Positions 23,261 through 32,277 are shown, numbered from the stretch's first letter. The stretch is 46,778 nt of DNA from an uncultured Bacillota bacterium (GCA_949298195.1 CASFVT010000032.1:1-46778); one strand, 5' to 3'. Translations and numbers: made by a program. The notes: generated by a model not told the origin, from the sequence alone.

Positions 23261-23287
23261 AAAATCGCACCGTCCCTTGGGAACGGT
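23261..23287 (-). terminator. Candidate terminator of the acyl-AMP ligase gene
   Basis: On the minus strand ACCGT-(T)-CCC-AA-GGG-ACGGT forms an 8-bp stem with one bulge, followed by GCGATTTT. It lies 22 bases past the ligase stop, just before the rpsT -35. Confidence 0.6.
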
Positions 23288-23309
23288 CCAAAAGGGTGCC
23301 CCTGGGGCC

Positions 23310-25313
23310 TTAGCCCCTTTTCTTCAATAAGAGGAGGATTTGGTAGGCGAAATCGTCGACCGTCCCGACTTTTCCATAGAGTTCGACCGGGAATTCGATG
23401 CCGAAGACGTCGTTGAGGTCGCTCACCATCGCCACGTAGCTCATCGAATCGCCCCCGAGGTCCTTGTCCCAGACATCGTCATAGGCGATCTTTTCCTCGA
23501 GGAGCTGGAGGTTCTCACTGAAGACCCGCCGGGTCTTCTTCCGGACTTCCTTCACGAGCAACTCGTCGAAGGAGGCGAAGCGTTCCTTGTCCTCCTTTTT
23601 CTCCTCGTAGATCCCCGAGAGGGGCACGAAGTCCTTGCTCCCGGATTTCAGCTCGTCCCGGAGCTGGAAGCGCTTGACCTTCATCGAGCCGGAGATGGGG
23701 AGCGATTTCCGGTACATGTAGGCCGAGGCGACTTTCTTCTCGTTAGGTAGGCCCGCGTTGATGCTTTCGAAAGCCGAACGGGTCTTCTCGAGGGCATCCT
23801 TCTCGTTGACGTTGTCCATCTCGATGGCCAGGCAAATCCGTTCCCGGCCCCCTTCCTCGAGGCCGAAACAGGCGACGTTTTTGGCATGTGGGAGACCGCG
23901 GAAAGAGTCCTCGATCTCGTCGGGGTAGACGTTTTCCCCGTTCGTGTCGATGATGGTGTCCTTGAGTCGGCCCTTGATGTAGAGACGCCCGTCCTCGATT
24001 CGAACGATGTCCCCGGTCGCGAAGTAGCCGCCATCCTCGAGGGGGGTCTTCCTCGGCTTCCCCCCGATGATTTCCTCTTCGTGGACGGTCGGGGAGCGGA
24101 GAAGGAGCTCGCCTTCCTCTTTCCCATCCCTGATCTTGGCCTCGAAGCCGTGGAAGAGGGTGCCGATGCTCCCGCCGAGGCGGGATGGGGCGTCCTCCCT
24201 TTTCTCGACGCAGGCCACCCCGATCTCGGTCATCCCGTAGCCGTTGGCCAGGGGGTAGCCGATTCCGTTGACGAGGCGGAGGGTCTTCTTCGAGATGGCC
24301 CCTCCGCCGGAGATGCACCAGAGGATCGAGGTTCCGAAGGCCTTTTTCTTGAGGAGGCGCTCGAAAAGGGCGGAGCCGGCGAACCCGGCTTCCTTCTTCG
24401 AGATTTCCCCGACTCCGTAGGCCACCCGCTTCTCGAAGAGGGTCTTCATCTTCTCGCCTTTGAGGGCAATCGAGCGTTCGAGCGTCTTGGCCACCCCGTC
24501 CCAGAACATCGGGACGCTATAGACGTGGGTGCATTTCCCGACCCTGATGGCGTCGAGGACGTCGCGGGTCGAGGTCGAGGAGGGGTAGACGATGCCCAGC
24601 CCGTAGTAGCTGTACCAGAGGAAGACGGCCACGAAGCCGAAGATGTGGTGGAAGGGGATCATCGCGAGGTTCCGCGTCTTCCCGGCGTTGAGGATGAGGA
24701 GGTTTTCCTCCGGGAGGTTGGCGGCCGCCTTGATCTGGGCGACGAGGTTGGCGGCCCCCATCACGATGAGCTTGGCTTCCCCGGTCGTGCCCGAGGAGGC
24801 GAAATAGACCCTGGAGGCAAAATGCGGCTCGAAACCCCCGTCCGGATAACTGCCCATGATCTCGTTGAGGCGGATAGTCTTTATCTCATATGGATCGATT
24901 TCGCTGGCGATGACGGCCTGGGCCCCGGCTTGGCGGAGGAGGTTGGCCGCGTTTTCCCTTTGGAGGCGGAAGTCGAGGAGGAGGACGTCACGCCCGTTCA
25001 TGAGGATGGCCCAGAACAAGAGCGGCCAGTTCTCGCTGTTCCGCATCTTCAGGGCGACCGGACCGGCCGGAAGGCCTCTTAGAAGCGGCGAGAGCCTGGC
25101 GGCCAATTCGAGGCTCCGGCGGCCATAGGTCGCGTAATCCATCGTCTTCTTCCGCCCGTCTTCGTCGAAATAGATCGAGGCGATTTCGCGCGAGTGGGCC
25201 TTGATGGGGTGTTCGTAAACCTCCTTTAAAGAGGCTTCCGGGCCCTCCTTCAAGGCGCAAGCCTCGTCGATGAGGGCGCGGATGGCCCGGTACTCCTTGG
25301 CTCTAGTGTCCAT
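23310..25313 (-). CDS. Acyl-AMP ligase fused to a C-terminal acyl carrier domain
   Basis: This 667-residue cytosolic protein is a member of the ANL (AMP-forming acyl/aryl/aminoacyl ligase) superfamily. The adenylation domain has the P-loop YFASSGTTGEAKLIV (about residue 169), NGYGMTEIG, YFATGDIVRIEDG and GRLKDTIIDTNGENVYP. The catalytic Lys region GSMKVKRF is near residue 546. The last 80 residues form a carrier domain with DKDLGGDSMSYV, whose Ser (about 621) is the phosphopantetheine site. The protein can therefore activate a carboxylic acid and load it onto its own arm. The acid is not predictable. ATG 25313 is chosen after AAGGAG; the frame is open 25 codons further. It is divergent from fmt. 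No partner synthase lies nearby. Confidence 0.85.
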   Translation of the reverse strand: MDTRAKEYRAIRALIDEACALKEGPEASLKEVYEHPIKAHSREIASIYFDEDGRKKTMDYATYGRRSLELAARLSPLLRGLPAGPVALKMRNSENWPLLFWAILMNGRDVLLLDFRLQRENAANLLRQAGAQAVIASEIDPYEIKTIRLNEIMGSYPDGGFEPHFASRVYFASSGTTGEAKLIVMGAANLVAQIKAAANLPEENLLILNAGKTRNLAMIPFHHIFGFVAVFLWYSYYGLGIVYPSSTSTRDVLDAIRVGKCTHVYSVPMFWDGVAKTLERSIALKGEKMKTLFEKRVAYGVGEISKKEAGFAGSALFERLLKKKAFGTSILWCISGGGAISKKTLRLVNGIGYPLANGYGMTEIGVACVEKREDAPSRLGGSIGTLFHGFEAKIRDGKEEGELLLRSPTVHEEEIIGGKPRKTPLEDGGYFATGDIVRIEDGRLYIKGRLKDTIIDTNGENVYPDEIEDSFRGLPHAKNVACFGLEEGGRERICLAIEMDNVNEKDALEKTRSAFESINAGLPNEKKVASAYMYRKSLPISGSMKVKRFQLRDELKSGSKDFVPLSGIYEEKKEDKERFASFDELLVKEVRKKTRRVFSENLQLLEEKIAYDDVWDKDLGGDSMSYVAMVSDLNDVFGIEFPVELYGKVGTVDDFAYQILLLLKKRG

Positions 25314-25340
25314 GGATGCGTTCTCCTTGAAGAAAGATTG

Positions 25341-25355
25341 GCCCCCTAAGGGGGC
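25341..25355. repeat. Inverted repeat between the acyl-AMP ligase and fmt starts
   Basis: GCCCCC-TAA-GGGGGC is a perfect 6-bp inverted repeat. It ends 8 bases before the fmt -10 and lies in the expected leader of the divergent ligase gene. It could be an operator or an RNA hairpin. Confidence 0.5.
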
Positions 25356-25363
25356 ATCCCGGC

Positions 25364-25369
25364 TATAAT
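25364..25369 (+). promoter_or_regulatory. fmt -10 element
   Basis: TATAAT lies 33 bases before fmt ATG 25403. Expected start is about 25376, with Shine-Dalgarno GAGGAGGGG at 25389-25397. No good -35 is visible; the inverted repeat 25341-25355 covers the -35 position. Confidence 0.6.
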
Positions 25370-25402
25370 GACACGAAAGCACGTTCAAGAGGAGGGGTCA
25401 AT

Positions 25403-26365
25403 ATGCCTGTGTATGCGCGAAACGAGGACGTGAAGGTCCTTTTCCTCGGGACCCCGGGCATTTCCAGCACCATCCTCAAGGCCCTCCTCGAAGCCCGTTA
25501 CGACGTCATCGGGGTCGTCACCCAGCCCGACCGGGAAAGCGGCCGGGGGCACGGGCTTGTCTACCCGGAAGTCAAGAAGATGGCCCTCGAATACGGGCTA
25601 CCGGTCTATCAGCCCCTCAAGATCCGCGAGGACCATTCCTTCGCCGATTCCCTCGATTTCGACGTCATCGCCTGCATGGCCTATGGCCAAATCGTCCCCC
25701 TTTCCTTCCTTTCGCTCGCCCGTCGCGGGGCCGTCAACGTCCACGGCTCCATCCTCCCGGCCTACCGGGGGGCCGCCCCGATCCAACGGGCCATCATGGA
25801 CGGGCGGGAATCGACCGGCGTCTCCCTCATGGAGATGGTCGAGCAGATGGATGCCGGGGATGTCTACGATACCCGGGAATGCAAGATCGAAGAGGATGAC
25901 GACTACACATCGCTTTCGGAAAAGCTCTCCGCCCTCGGGGCCGAGATGATCGTGAAAGACCTCCTTGCCTACGCCAACGGGGAACTCACCCCCCATCCTC
26001 AGGACGAGGCGGGGGTTACCATCGCGAGGAAAATCAGGAAAGACGAGGAAGAGGTCTCGACCTCCCTCTCGGCCAAAGCCGCCCGCGATGCCTTCCGCGG
26101 GCTCTCCAGGACCCCCGGGGGATACATCGTCCTCAATGGGGAAAAGCTCAAGGTCTACCGGACGCGGTTGGTCGACCTTCCCGGCGGGGAAGAAGGCGAC
26201 TACCTCCTTGAGAAAAAGCGCCTCCTCGTCCGTTTCAAGGACGGCTGGCTTTCCCTCCTCGAGGTCCAGCCCTCCGGGAAGAGGGCGATGGATGCCGTCT
26301 CCTTCCTCAACGGGGTCAGGACGCGCTTGCCTTCGAAAGGGAAGATCGGTCCGTGGAGCGAATAG
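25403..26365 (+). CDS. fmt: Methionyl-tRNA formyltransferase
   Basis: This 320-residue enzyme formylates initiator Met-tRNA with 10-formyl-THF. N-terminal KVLFLGTPGISSTIL starts the Rossmann-like formyltransferase fold. The catalytic block is NVHGSILPAYRGAAPIQRAI, with GVSLMEMVEQMDAGDVY after it. The C-terminal OB domain (from about 210) contains RDAFRGLSRTPGGYI and LKVYRTRL. ATG 25403 follows GAGGAGGGG. Met at residue 1 is about 10 residues ahead of the core, which is slightly long. The 3' end overlaps the helicase gene by 13 bases. Confidence 0.95.
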   Translation: MPVYARNEDVKVLFLGTPGISSTILKALLEARYDVIGVVTQPDRESGRGHGLVYPEVKKMALEYGLPVYQPLKIREDHSFADSLDFDVIACMAYGQIVPLSFLSLARRGAVNVHGSILPAYRGAAPIQRAIMDGRESTGVSLMEMVEQMDAGDVYDTRECKIEEDDDYTSLSEKLSALGAEMIVKDLLAYANGELTPHPQDEAGVTIARKIRKDEEEVSTSLSAKAARDAFRGLSRTPGGYIVLNGEKLKVYRTRLVDLPGGEEGDYLLEKKRLLVRFKDGWLSLLEVQPSGKRAMDAVSFLNGVRTRLPSKGKIGPWSE

Positions 26366-28719
26366 ACTTATCCGTCCACGCCCTCGTCGATTCCCTGTTC
26401 CGGAGCGGAGACCTCGATAGCCGGGTATACAACCTCGAGACGATGAAGGAGGGGAGCCGCCTCCACCTCGAGGTCCAGCGGAGCCGCCTCGACTACCAAA
26501 GCGAGGTTGACATAGACCTCGAAGTCCCTTTCGACGGTTTCCTTTTCCACGTCCACGGGCGGGCCGACCTCGTCTATGAAAGCGAAAGGGAACTCCGGAT
26601 CGAGGAAATCAAGTCGACCGTCGCCCCCCTCGGCGATTTCCATGCCGAGAACGAGAAGTGGCACCTCGCCCAAGCGGTCGTCTATGCCTATGCCCTCGCC
26701 CGGGAAAAAGGCCGGGAAAAGGCCGACATCGACCTCTTCTACCTCTCGCAGGTCGATTCCGCGAGTGCGCGCTACTCCTATTCCTACTCCCTTGACGAGC
26801 TGAAGGCCCTCTTCGAGTCCTACCTGGCCCTCTATCTCGTGGACGAGAAGCGGCGGAGGGCCCGGCGGGAGCTCCTCCTCGCCTCGCTTTCCTCCCTCCC
26901 GTTCCCCTATCAGTTCAAGCGGAAGGGGCAAGAGAGGATGGAAGAGGCGGTGAGCCGGGGGATTTCGGAGGGCAAGCCCGTCTTCATCGAGGCCCCGACC
27001 GGAATCGGGAAGACCGTCTCCTCCCTTTACCCGGCCCTCAAGAGCTTCCCGAGCGGGACGAAGAAGGTCTTTTTCCTGACCGCCAAGAACAGCGGTGGCC
27101 AAGTCGCCGCCCGCCTCCTCGAGCATTTCGCGAAAAAGGGGGCGCCCGTCCGTTATTCCATCCTCGAAAGCAAGGAACGGATGTGCCTTACCCCGGGGGC
27201 CAACTGCAACCCGGACGAATGCCCCTTCGCGAAGGGCTATTACGGAAAGCTCCCAGCCCTCAGGGAGGAATCGCTAAAAGGGGACGGTTGCCTCCGCCCC
27301 GAGAAAATCCGGGAGATGGCCCTGGACGCCGAGGCCTGCCCCTTCGAGCTCGAGCTCGATTTGAGCGAGGATAGCGACGTCATCATCGCCGACTACAACT
27401 ACCTCTTCGACCCCCTAGTCGCCCTCGAACGCTACTTCGGCGAGAATTCCTTCGGGGAGGAAGGCAGTTACGTTGCCCTCGTCGACGAGGCCCACAACCT
27501 CGTCGAACGCTCCCGGGACATCTACGGGGTCAATCTGTCCGAAGGGGAAGTCCTCAAGGCCCGGGAGGATCTTGTCCTTTCCGGCGGGAGGAAATCCCGC
27601 CTCAAGGCCCTGGACGCCCTCCTATCCGCCTTCGCGGGGCTCGAAGACCGCTTCCTCGAGGGGAGCACCTTCATCGATTTCCCCCTCATGCCGCCGGAAC
27701 TGAAGGCGGCCATCGAGAATTTCCAGAATGTCGAGAAGGGCATCGCGTCCGAGCTCGCCAAAAGGAAGAAGAAGCCCCGGCGGGGGAAATCTCTTCCCCC
27801 GTCTTTCCGGGAACTCAGCCGGAAACTCCGCCGCGCCGCTTACCTCTTGGAAAACGTCGCGGGGCTCACCCATTTCCTCGAGAGGGGAAGGGATTCCATT
27901 TCCTATCGTTTCCTCCTCCTCGACCCCTCTTCATACGTGAGTTCCAGCATCGCCCCCCTCCGCTCGACCGCCTTTTTCTCGGCCACCCTTTCACCCCTTT
28001 CCTATTACACGGCCGCCATCCTCGGGAAGGAGGCGGATTCCCTTTCCCTCGATAGCCCCTTCCCCCGGGAGAACTTCCTCCTCCTCGTCGCCCCGGTCTC
28101 CACCCGTTACCGCGACCGGGAAAGGACCTATCCCGAAGCCGCCCGGTGCATCAACGAGTTCGTGAGTGCCCGGCGGGGGAACTGCTTCGTCTTCTTCCCA
28201 AGTTACGATTACCTATCGCGCGTCCTCCCCTTCCTCGATTTCGGCACCCTCCCCGTCCATGCCCAGACCCGGAAGATGAGTTCGAGTGACCGCGAGGAAT
28301 TCCTCTCCCACTTCGTCGAGGGCGGGGAAGGGGTCGGTCTCCTCGTCCTCGGGGGCCCTTTCTCGGAGGGCATCGATCTCGTCAACACGCGCCTCACCTC
28401 GGTCGTGGTGGTCGGGGTCGGCTTCCCGCAGGTTTCCCATGAGCGCGACCTCCTCCGGGAGAGCCGCCTCGACCCGGGCGAGGGCTTCCTCTTCGCCTAC
28501 GTCTACCCGGGCATCAACAAGGTCATGCAGGCGATGGGCCGCCTCATCCGTTCGGAAGAAGACACCGGGGCCATCCTCCTCATAGACGACCGTTACCGGC
28601 GCAACGAATATTCCTCCCTCTTCGCCTCGACTTACCGTTTCCCCCTTTATGTCTATTCCCCGTCGGCCATCAAAGCGGCGGTACTCTCCTTTTCAAGGAG
28701 GGGGGAAAAGAAGGTATAA
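26353..28719 (+). CDS. PD-(D/E)XK nuclease fused to XPD/DinG-type Fe-S DNA helicase
   Basis: This 788-residue DNA repair-type protein has an N-terminal Cas4/RecB-like nuclease domain with GRADLV (about 69), EEIKST (about 84) and WHLAQAVVYAYAL (about 103), giving D, E-x-K and QxxxY residues. The superfamily 2 helicase has Walker A APTGIGKT (about 214) and VDEAHN (about 377), plus C-terminal motifs FFPSYDYLSRV, GGPFSEGIDL and QAMGRLIRSEEDTG (motif VI). Cysteines near 278, 285, 290, 312 and 328 lie between Walker A and DEAH where XPD and DinG place their 4Fe-4S cluster. Both activities look intact. The GTG 26353 start overlaps fmt by 13 bases, after AAAGGGAAG. The stop codon overlaps the lepA -10. 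Exact role is unknown; DNA 5'-3' unwinding with cleavage is inferred. Confidence 0.85.
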   Translation: MERIDLSVHALVDSLFRSGDLDSRVYNLETMKEGSRLHLEVQRSRLDYQSEVDIDLEVPFDGFLFHVHGRADLVYESERELRIEEIKSTVAPLGDFHAENEKWHLAQAVVYAYALAREKGREKADIDLFYLSQVDSASARYSYSYSLDELKALFESYLALYLVDEKRRRARRELLLASLSSLPFPYQFKRKGQERMEEAVSRGISEGKPVFIEAPTGIGKTVSSLYPALKSFPSGTKKVFFLTAKNSGGQVAARLLEHFAKKGAPVRYSILESKERMCLTPGANCNPDECPFAKGYYGKLPALREESLKGDGCLRPEKIREMALDAEACPFELELDLSEDSDVIIADYNYLFDPLVALERYFGENSFGEEGSYVALVDEAHNLVERSRDIYGVNLSEGEVLKAREDLVLSGGRKSRLKALDALLSAFAGLEDRFLEGSTFIDFPLMPPELKAAIENFQNVEKGIASELAKRKKKPRRGKSLPPSFRELSRKLRRAAYLLENVAGLTHFLERGRDSISYRFLLLDPSSYVSSSIAPLRSTAFFSATLSPLSYYTAAILGKEADSLSLDSPFPRENFLLLVAPVSTRYRDRERTYPEAARCINEFVSARRGNCFVFFPSYDYLSRVLPFLDFGTLPVHAQTRKMSSSDREEFLSHFVEGGEGVGLLVLGGPFSEGIDLVNTRLTSVVVVGVGFPQVSHERDLLRESRLDPGEGFLFAYVYPGINKVMQAMGRLIRSEEDTGAILLIDDRYRRNEYSSLFASTYRFPLYVYSPSAIKAAVLSFSRRGEKKV

Positions 28720-28720
28720 T
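28692..28720 (+). promoter_or_regulatory. Candidate lepA promoter (near-leaderless)
   Basis: TATAAT (28715-28720) overlaps the stop codon of the helicase gene. TTCAAG (28692-28697) is a weak -35 at 17 bases. Expected start is about 28727, two bases before ATG 28729. Confidence 0.5.
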
Positions 28721-28728
28721 CACCCCCG

Positions 28729-30543
28729 ATGCCCTACAAGAAGAGCCAAATCCGCAATTTCTCGGTCGTCGCCCACATCGACCATGGGAAGAGCACTTTC
28801 TGCGACCGCATCCTCGAGCTGACCGGGGCGGTCGAGGCGAGGAATTTCCATGCCCAATACCTCGACGAGATGCCCCTCGAGCAGGAGCGGGGAATAACCA
28901 TCAAGCTCAATGCCGTCACGGTCTCCTACCGTGCCGAGAACGGGGAGGAGTACCTATTCAACCTCATCGACACCCCGGGGCACGTCGACTTCACCTACGA
29001 AGTGAGCCGTTCCTTGGCCGCCTGCGAGGGGGCCATCCTCCTCGTCGATGCCACCCAGGGGGTCGAGGCCCAGACGATGTCGAATGCCTATCTCGCGATC
29101 GATGGCGACCTCATGATCGTCCCGGTCGTCAACAAGTGCGACCTCCCGAGCGCCGACCCGAACCGGGCCAAGAAGGAAATCGAGGAAAGGATCGGCATCT
29201 CGGTCAACGACTGCGTCGAGTGCTCGGCCAAGACCGGGGCCGGGGTGAAGGCCGCCCTCGAGAAGGTGGTCGAGCTCGTCCCCCCGCCGGACGGGGACGA
29301 GAATGCCCCCTTGAAGGCCCTCATCTTCGATAGCTACTACGACTCCTACCGGGGGGTCATCGTCCTCGTCCGGATCAAGGAAGGCCGCGTGAGGCCCGGC
29401 GACGAGATCCTCTTGATGGCCGCCGGGAAAAGCTACGTGGTCACCGAGGTCGGCATCAGGACGCCGAAGGAACGCCCGGTCGACGAGCTTACATCCGGCG
29501 AGGTCGGGTATCTGGCCGCGACCATCAAGGACATCAAGGACGTCTTCCCCGGCGAGACCATCACCCTCAAGGGGAACCCGGCCGCGGAGCCCCTTCCCGG
29601 CTACCGCCACATCAACCCGATGGTCTATTGCGGGCTTTACCCGGTCGACACCAGGAAATACGAAGACCTCAAGGAGGCTCTTGCCAAGCTCTCCCTCAAC
29701 GACGCTTCCCTCGTCTACGAGCCGGAGAGCTCGAAGGCCCTCGGATTCGGCTTCCGGTGCGGCTTCCTCGGCCTCCTCCACATGGACGTCGTCGAGGAAA
29801 GGCTCGAGCGCGAATACGGGCTCGACCTCATCTTGACCGCCCCTTCGGTCTCTTACCGGGCCAAGCTCCAGGGCGGGAAGGTGACGGTGGTGGACAACCC
29901 CTCCGAGATGCCTTCTCCCCAGTCGCTCCTCGCCATCGAGGAGCCCTACGTCAAGGCCGCGGTCATCACCCCCAAGGAGTACGTCGGGGCGGTGATGGAC
30001 CTCTGCTCCCGCCGGAGGGGGATCTATCTCGACATCCTCTTCCACGAGGGCGACCGGGTCGAGGTCCATTACGAGATGCCCCTTAGCGAGATCATCTTCA
30101 ATTTCTTCGATGCCCTGAAGTCGCTCACCCGGGGCTACGCCTCCCTCGACTACGAGATGGCCGGCTACCGGGAAAGCGATCTCGCCAAGATGGACATCCT
30201 CCTCAACGGGGAGGTCATCGATGCCCTCTCCTCGATCGTCTACCGGCCCGATGCCTACCGCCGGGGCCTCGCCCTCGTCTCCCGCCTCAAGCAGATCATC
30301 CCGCGCCAGCTCTTCGAGATCCCGGTCCAGGCCGCCATCAACGGCAAGGTCGTGGCCAGGGCCGACGTCAAAAGCGTCCGCAAGGACGTCCTCGCCAAGT
30401 GCTATGGCGGGGACATCTCCAGGAAGAAGAAACTCCTCGAGAAGCAGAAGGAAGGGAAGAAGCGGATGAAGGCCATCGGGAGCGTCGAGGTGCCGCAGGA
30501 AGCCTTCATGGCCGTTCTCTCTCTCGACGACAAAGACAACTAA
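28729..30543 (+). CDS. lepA: Elongation factor 4 (LepA)
   Basis: This 604-residue ribosome-associated GTPase matches usual length. G1 is HIDHGKSTF, the switch region [10 protein letters not shown]3 DTPGHVDF, G4 NKCDLPSA. The LepA-specific C-terminal domain ends [35 protein letters not shown] in outline. LepA can back-translocate ribosomes or assist 30S biogenesis. No Shine-Dalgarno sits at a normal distance from ATG 28729: AAGGAGGGGG is 24 bases away and AAGAAGG is 15 away. A leaderless or near-leaderless transcript from TATAAT 28715 is one explanation; translational coupling is another. Position before hemW is canonical for Firmicutes, although two genes intervene here. Confidence 0.96.
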   Translation: MPYKKSQIRNFSVVAHIDHGKSTFCDRILELTGAVEARNFHAQYLDEMPLEQERGITIKLNAVTVSYRAENGEEYLFNLIDTPGHVDFTYEVSRSLAACEGAILLVDATQGVEAQTMSNAYLAIDGDLMIVPVVNKCDLPSADPNRAKKEIEERIGISVNDCVECSAKTGAGVKAALEKVVELVPPPDGDENAPLKALIFDSYYDSYRGVIVLVRIKEGRVRPGDEILLMAAGKSYVVTEVGIRTPKERPVDELTSGEVGYLAATIKDIKDVFPGETITLKGNPAAEPLPGYRHINPMVYCGLYPVDTRKYEDLKEALAKLSLNDASLVYEPESSKALGFGFRCGFLGLLHMDVVEERLEREYGLDLILTAPSVSYRAKLQGGKVTVVDNPSEMPSPQSLLAIEEPYVKAAVITPKEYVGAVMDLCSRRRGIYLDILFHEGDRVEVHYEMPLSEIIFNFFDALKSLTRGYASLDYEMAGYRESDLAKMDILLNGEVIDALSSIVYRPDAYRRGLALVSRLKQIIPRQLFEIPVQAAINGKVVARADVKSVRKDVLAKCYGGDISRKKKLLEKQKEGKKRMKAIGSVEVPQEAFMAVLSLDDKDN

Positions 30544-30580
30544 GCATCGAAGGAATCTCTTTTATTTAGTAGTTTACTAG

Positions 30581-30609
30581 TTGTTTTCCGTTCGTTTTCA
30601 TCATATACT
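30581..30609 (+). promoter_or_regulatory. Leaderless promoter of the Fic-like gene
   Basis: TTGTTT (30581-30586), exact 17-base spacer, TATACT (30604-30609), then 6 bases to ATG 30616. Expected transcription start is the A of the ATG. The surrounding 30555-30607 is AT-rich relative to the chromosome. Confidence 0.75.
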
Positions 30610-30615
30610 CCGAGC

Positions 30616-32277
30616 ATGGATAACAACGATGTGATTGCCCGCCGTTTCACCGACGAGCGCTACCTTTCCAAAAGCGAGATCCAACTCGAGATGCGGACCT
30701 CCCTCGTCGACGGCTACTGGAAGGCGGTCCTCGCCTACCGGGAGGACTTCAAGAAGAAACTCCCCTTCCACGGAATCAGGAAACTCCCCTTCTACTATGT
30801 CGAGACCCCGGCCATCCGCGAGAAAATCACTTCCTTCTCGGCCCGCCTCGATAGCTTCCTCCTCAAGCTCTCGAACCTTTTCCCGACCCTCGATGGGCGC
30901 TCGATCAGGCAGGAAACCCTCTTCGAGATCCTCGATTCCATCGACGTCGAGGGCGATTTCCAGATGAGCGAGCTTTCGCTGAAGGCCCTCATCAACGGCA
31001 CCTACGACGAGGAACAGCCCTTCCACGAACCCCTCATCAACTACCATTCCCTCCTCAACAAGCTCTCGGAACGTCCTTATGAAGGCGGGGTCGAGGATTT
31101 CCTGGCCTACGCCTACGGGGAGCTCCGGGGAGAGGGGGAGGAACTCACCGAGTTCTACCGCCTTGGCGACCTCGATCCCTCGGTCGAGCGGATCAAATGG
31201 CTCTCCGACGCCATCTATCCCTCGGCCCCGGCTGGCGAAGTCGAGGGGCTCATGGGGGAATTCGTCCCCTATCTTTCCCACAATGACGACCTCTACTTCG
31301 TGAGCGCCGTCTTCGCCCTCTATTTCCTCACCTACGTCAAGCCCTTCGCCCACGACTACAACGCCATGATGGCCTCCCTCTTGTTCAAGGAGCGCTACGC
31401 CTCGCTCTCCCGGCGGCCATCGGCCTACCTCTTCCCCTTCGAACGCCTCCTCGTCCCGGGGCGGGGGAAAGGCGGGCTCTCCCTCCTCGACCCGGGGAAC
31501 AAGAAACGGGAACTCCTCAAGAAGGAAGTCCAGCGTTCTGGCGACCTCACCTACATCCTCTTCGATGCCATCGACGGGATCGGCGGGATCATCCAACGCC
31601 TCGAGGAGAAGATCGCCGCCATCAGGCTAAGCGACATGAAGAAAGAGGCGATGCTCGACAAAGAGGAACTTTCCTCGATCAGGGAAAGCACTTCCTCCTT
31701 CCTCGAGGAGGGCCAGCTCTCCCTTTTCGATAGTCCCGCGGAAGAGGAAACGAAACCCGCTCCCCTCCCCCCGGCCCCCCATCCGGTCCCGGAAGCGCCC
31801 GCGCCGGTGATCCCCGAACGGATCGCACCCGTCGTTCCCCACGAAGTGCCGGCGGCGGAAGTGGAGAAAGAGGAAGTGCCGCCCGCCCCTGCCCCCGAGC
31901 CCGAGGGGAAAGCGTCCCTAACGAGCAAGGAAAAGGAAGAGGTCAAGCCGGTCCGCCTCCTGAGCCCCGAGGAATTCGGGGAAGGGAAGTCCTTGTTCAT
32001 CGAGCCCCAACGCCTCTCGGAGAAGGAGGCCCGGGAATACGTCCTCTACCTCCTGGAGACCAATCCCGCCCTCTCGCGCAAGCAAGCCGCCTTCCTCTCC
32101 ACCCACTGCACGATGGGCCGTTACTACACCATCCAGCAGTTCAAGACCTCGGCCCGCGTCGCCTATGAGACGGCCCGGACATCGATGGACAAGTTGGCCA
32201 GCCTCGGCTACTACGAAAAACTGCAAGTCAAGAACAAATTCGTCTATACTCCCGTGATGAAAGGCAAAAAGTCATGA
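30616..32277 (+). CDS. Fic-like protein with degenerate active site and C-terminal winged helix
   Basis: This 553-residue soluble protein is of uncertain function. The region ALYFLTYVKPFAHDYNAMM (about 235-255) resembles the Fic motif HPFxxGNGR in position and flanking helices, but the catalytic His is Lys and the Gly/Arg are missing, so AMP transfer is unlikely. A Pro/Glu/Ala-rich linker spans about 370-445. The C-terminus (about 470-550) looks like the winged helix found after Fic domains, with YTIQQFKTSARVAYETART, KLASLGYYEK and KFVYTPV. A nucleic-acid-binding or regulatory role is possible. It has its own promoter and no Shine-Dalgarno. It overlaps the next gene as ATGA. Family assignment is by eye only and could be wrong. 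Confidence 0.6.
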   Translation: MDNNDVIARRFTDERYLSKSEIQLEMRTSLVDGYWKAVLAYREDFKKKLPFHGIRKLPFYYVETPAIREKITSFSARLDSFLLKLSNLFPTLDGRSIRQETLFEILDSIDVEGDFQMSELSLKALINGTYDEEQPFHEPLINYHSLLNKLSERPYEGGVEDFLAYAYGELRGEGEELTEFYRLGDLDPSVERIKWLSDAIYPSAPAGEVEGLMGEFVPYLSHNDDLYFVSAVFALYFLTYVKPFAHDYNAMMASLLFKERYASLSRRPSAYLFPFERLLVPGRGKGGLSLLDPGNKKRELLKKEVQRSGDLTYILFDAIDGIGGIIQRLEEKIAAIRLSDMKKEAMLDKEELSSIRESTSSFLEEGQLSLFDSPAEEETKPAPLPPAPHPVPEAPAPVIPERIAPVVPHEVPAAEVEKEEVPPAPAPEPEGKASLTSKEKEEVKPVRLLSPEEFGEGKSLFIEPQRLSEKEAREYVLYLLETNPALSRKQAAFLSTHCTMGRYYTIQQFKTSARVAYETARTSMDKLASLGYYEKLQVKNKFVYTPVMKGKKS

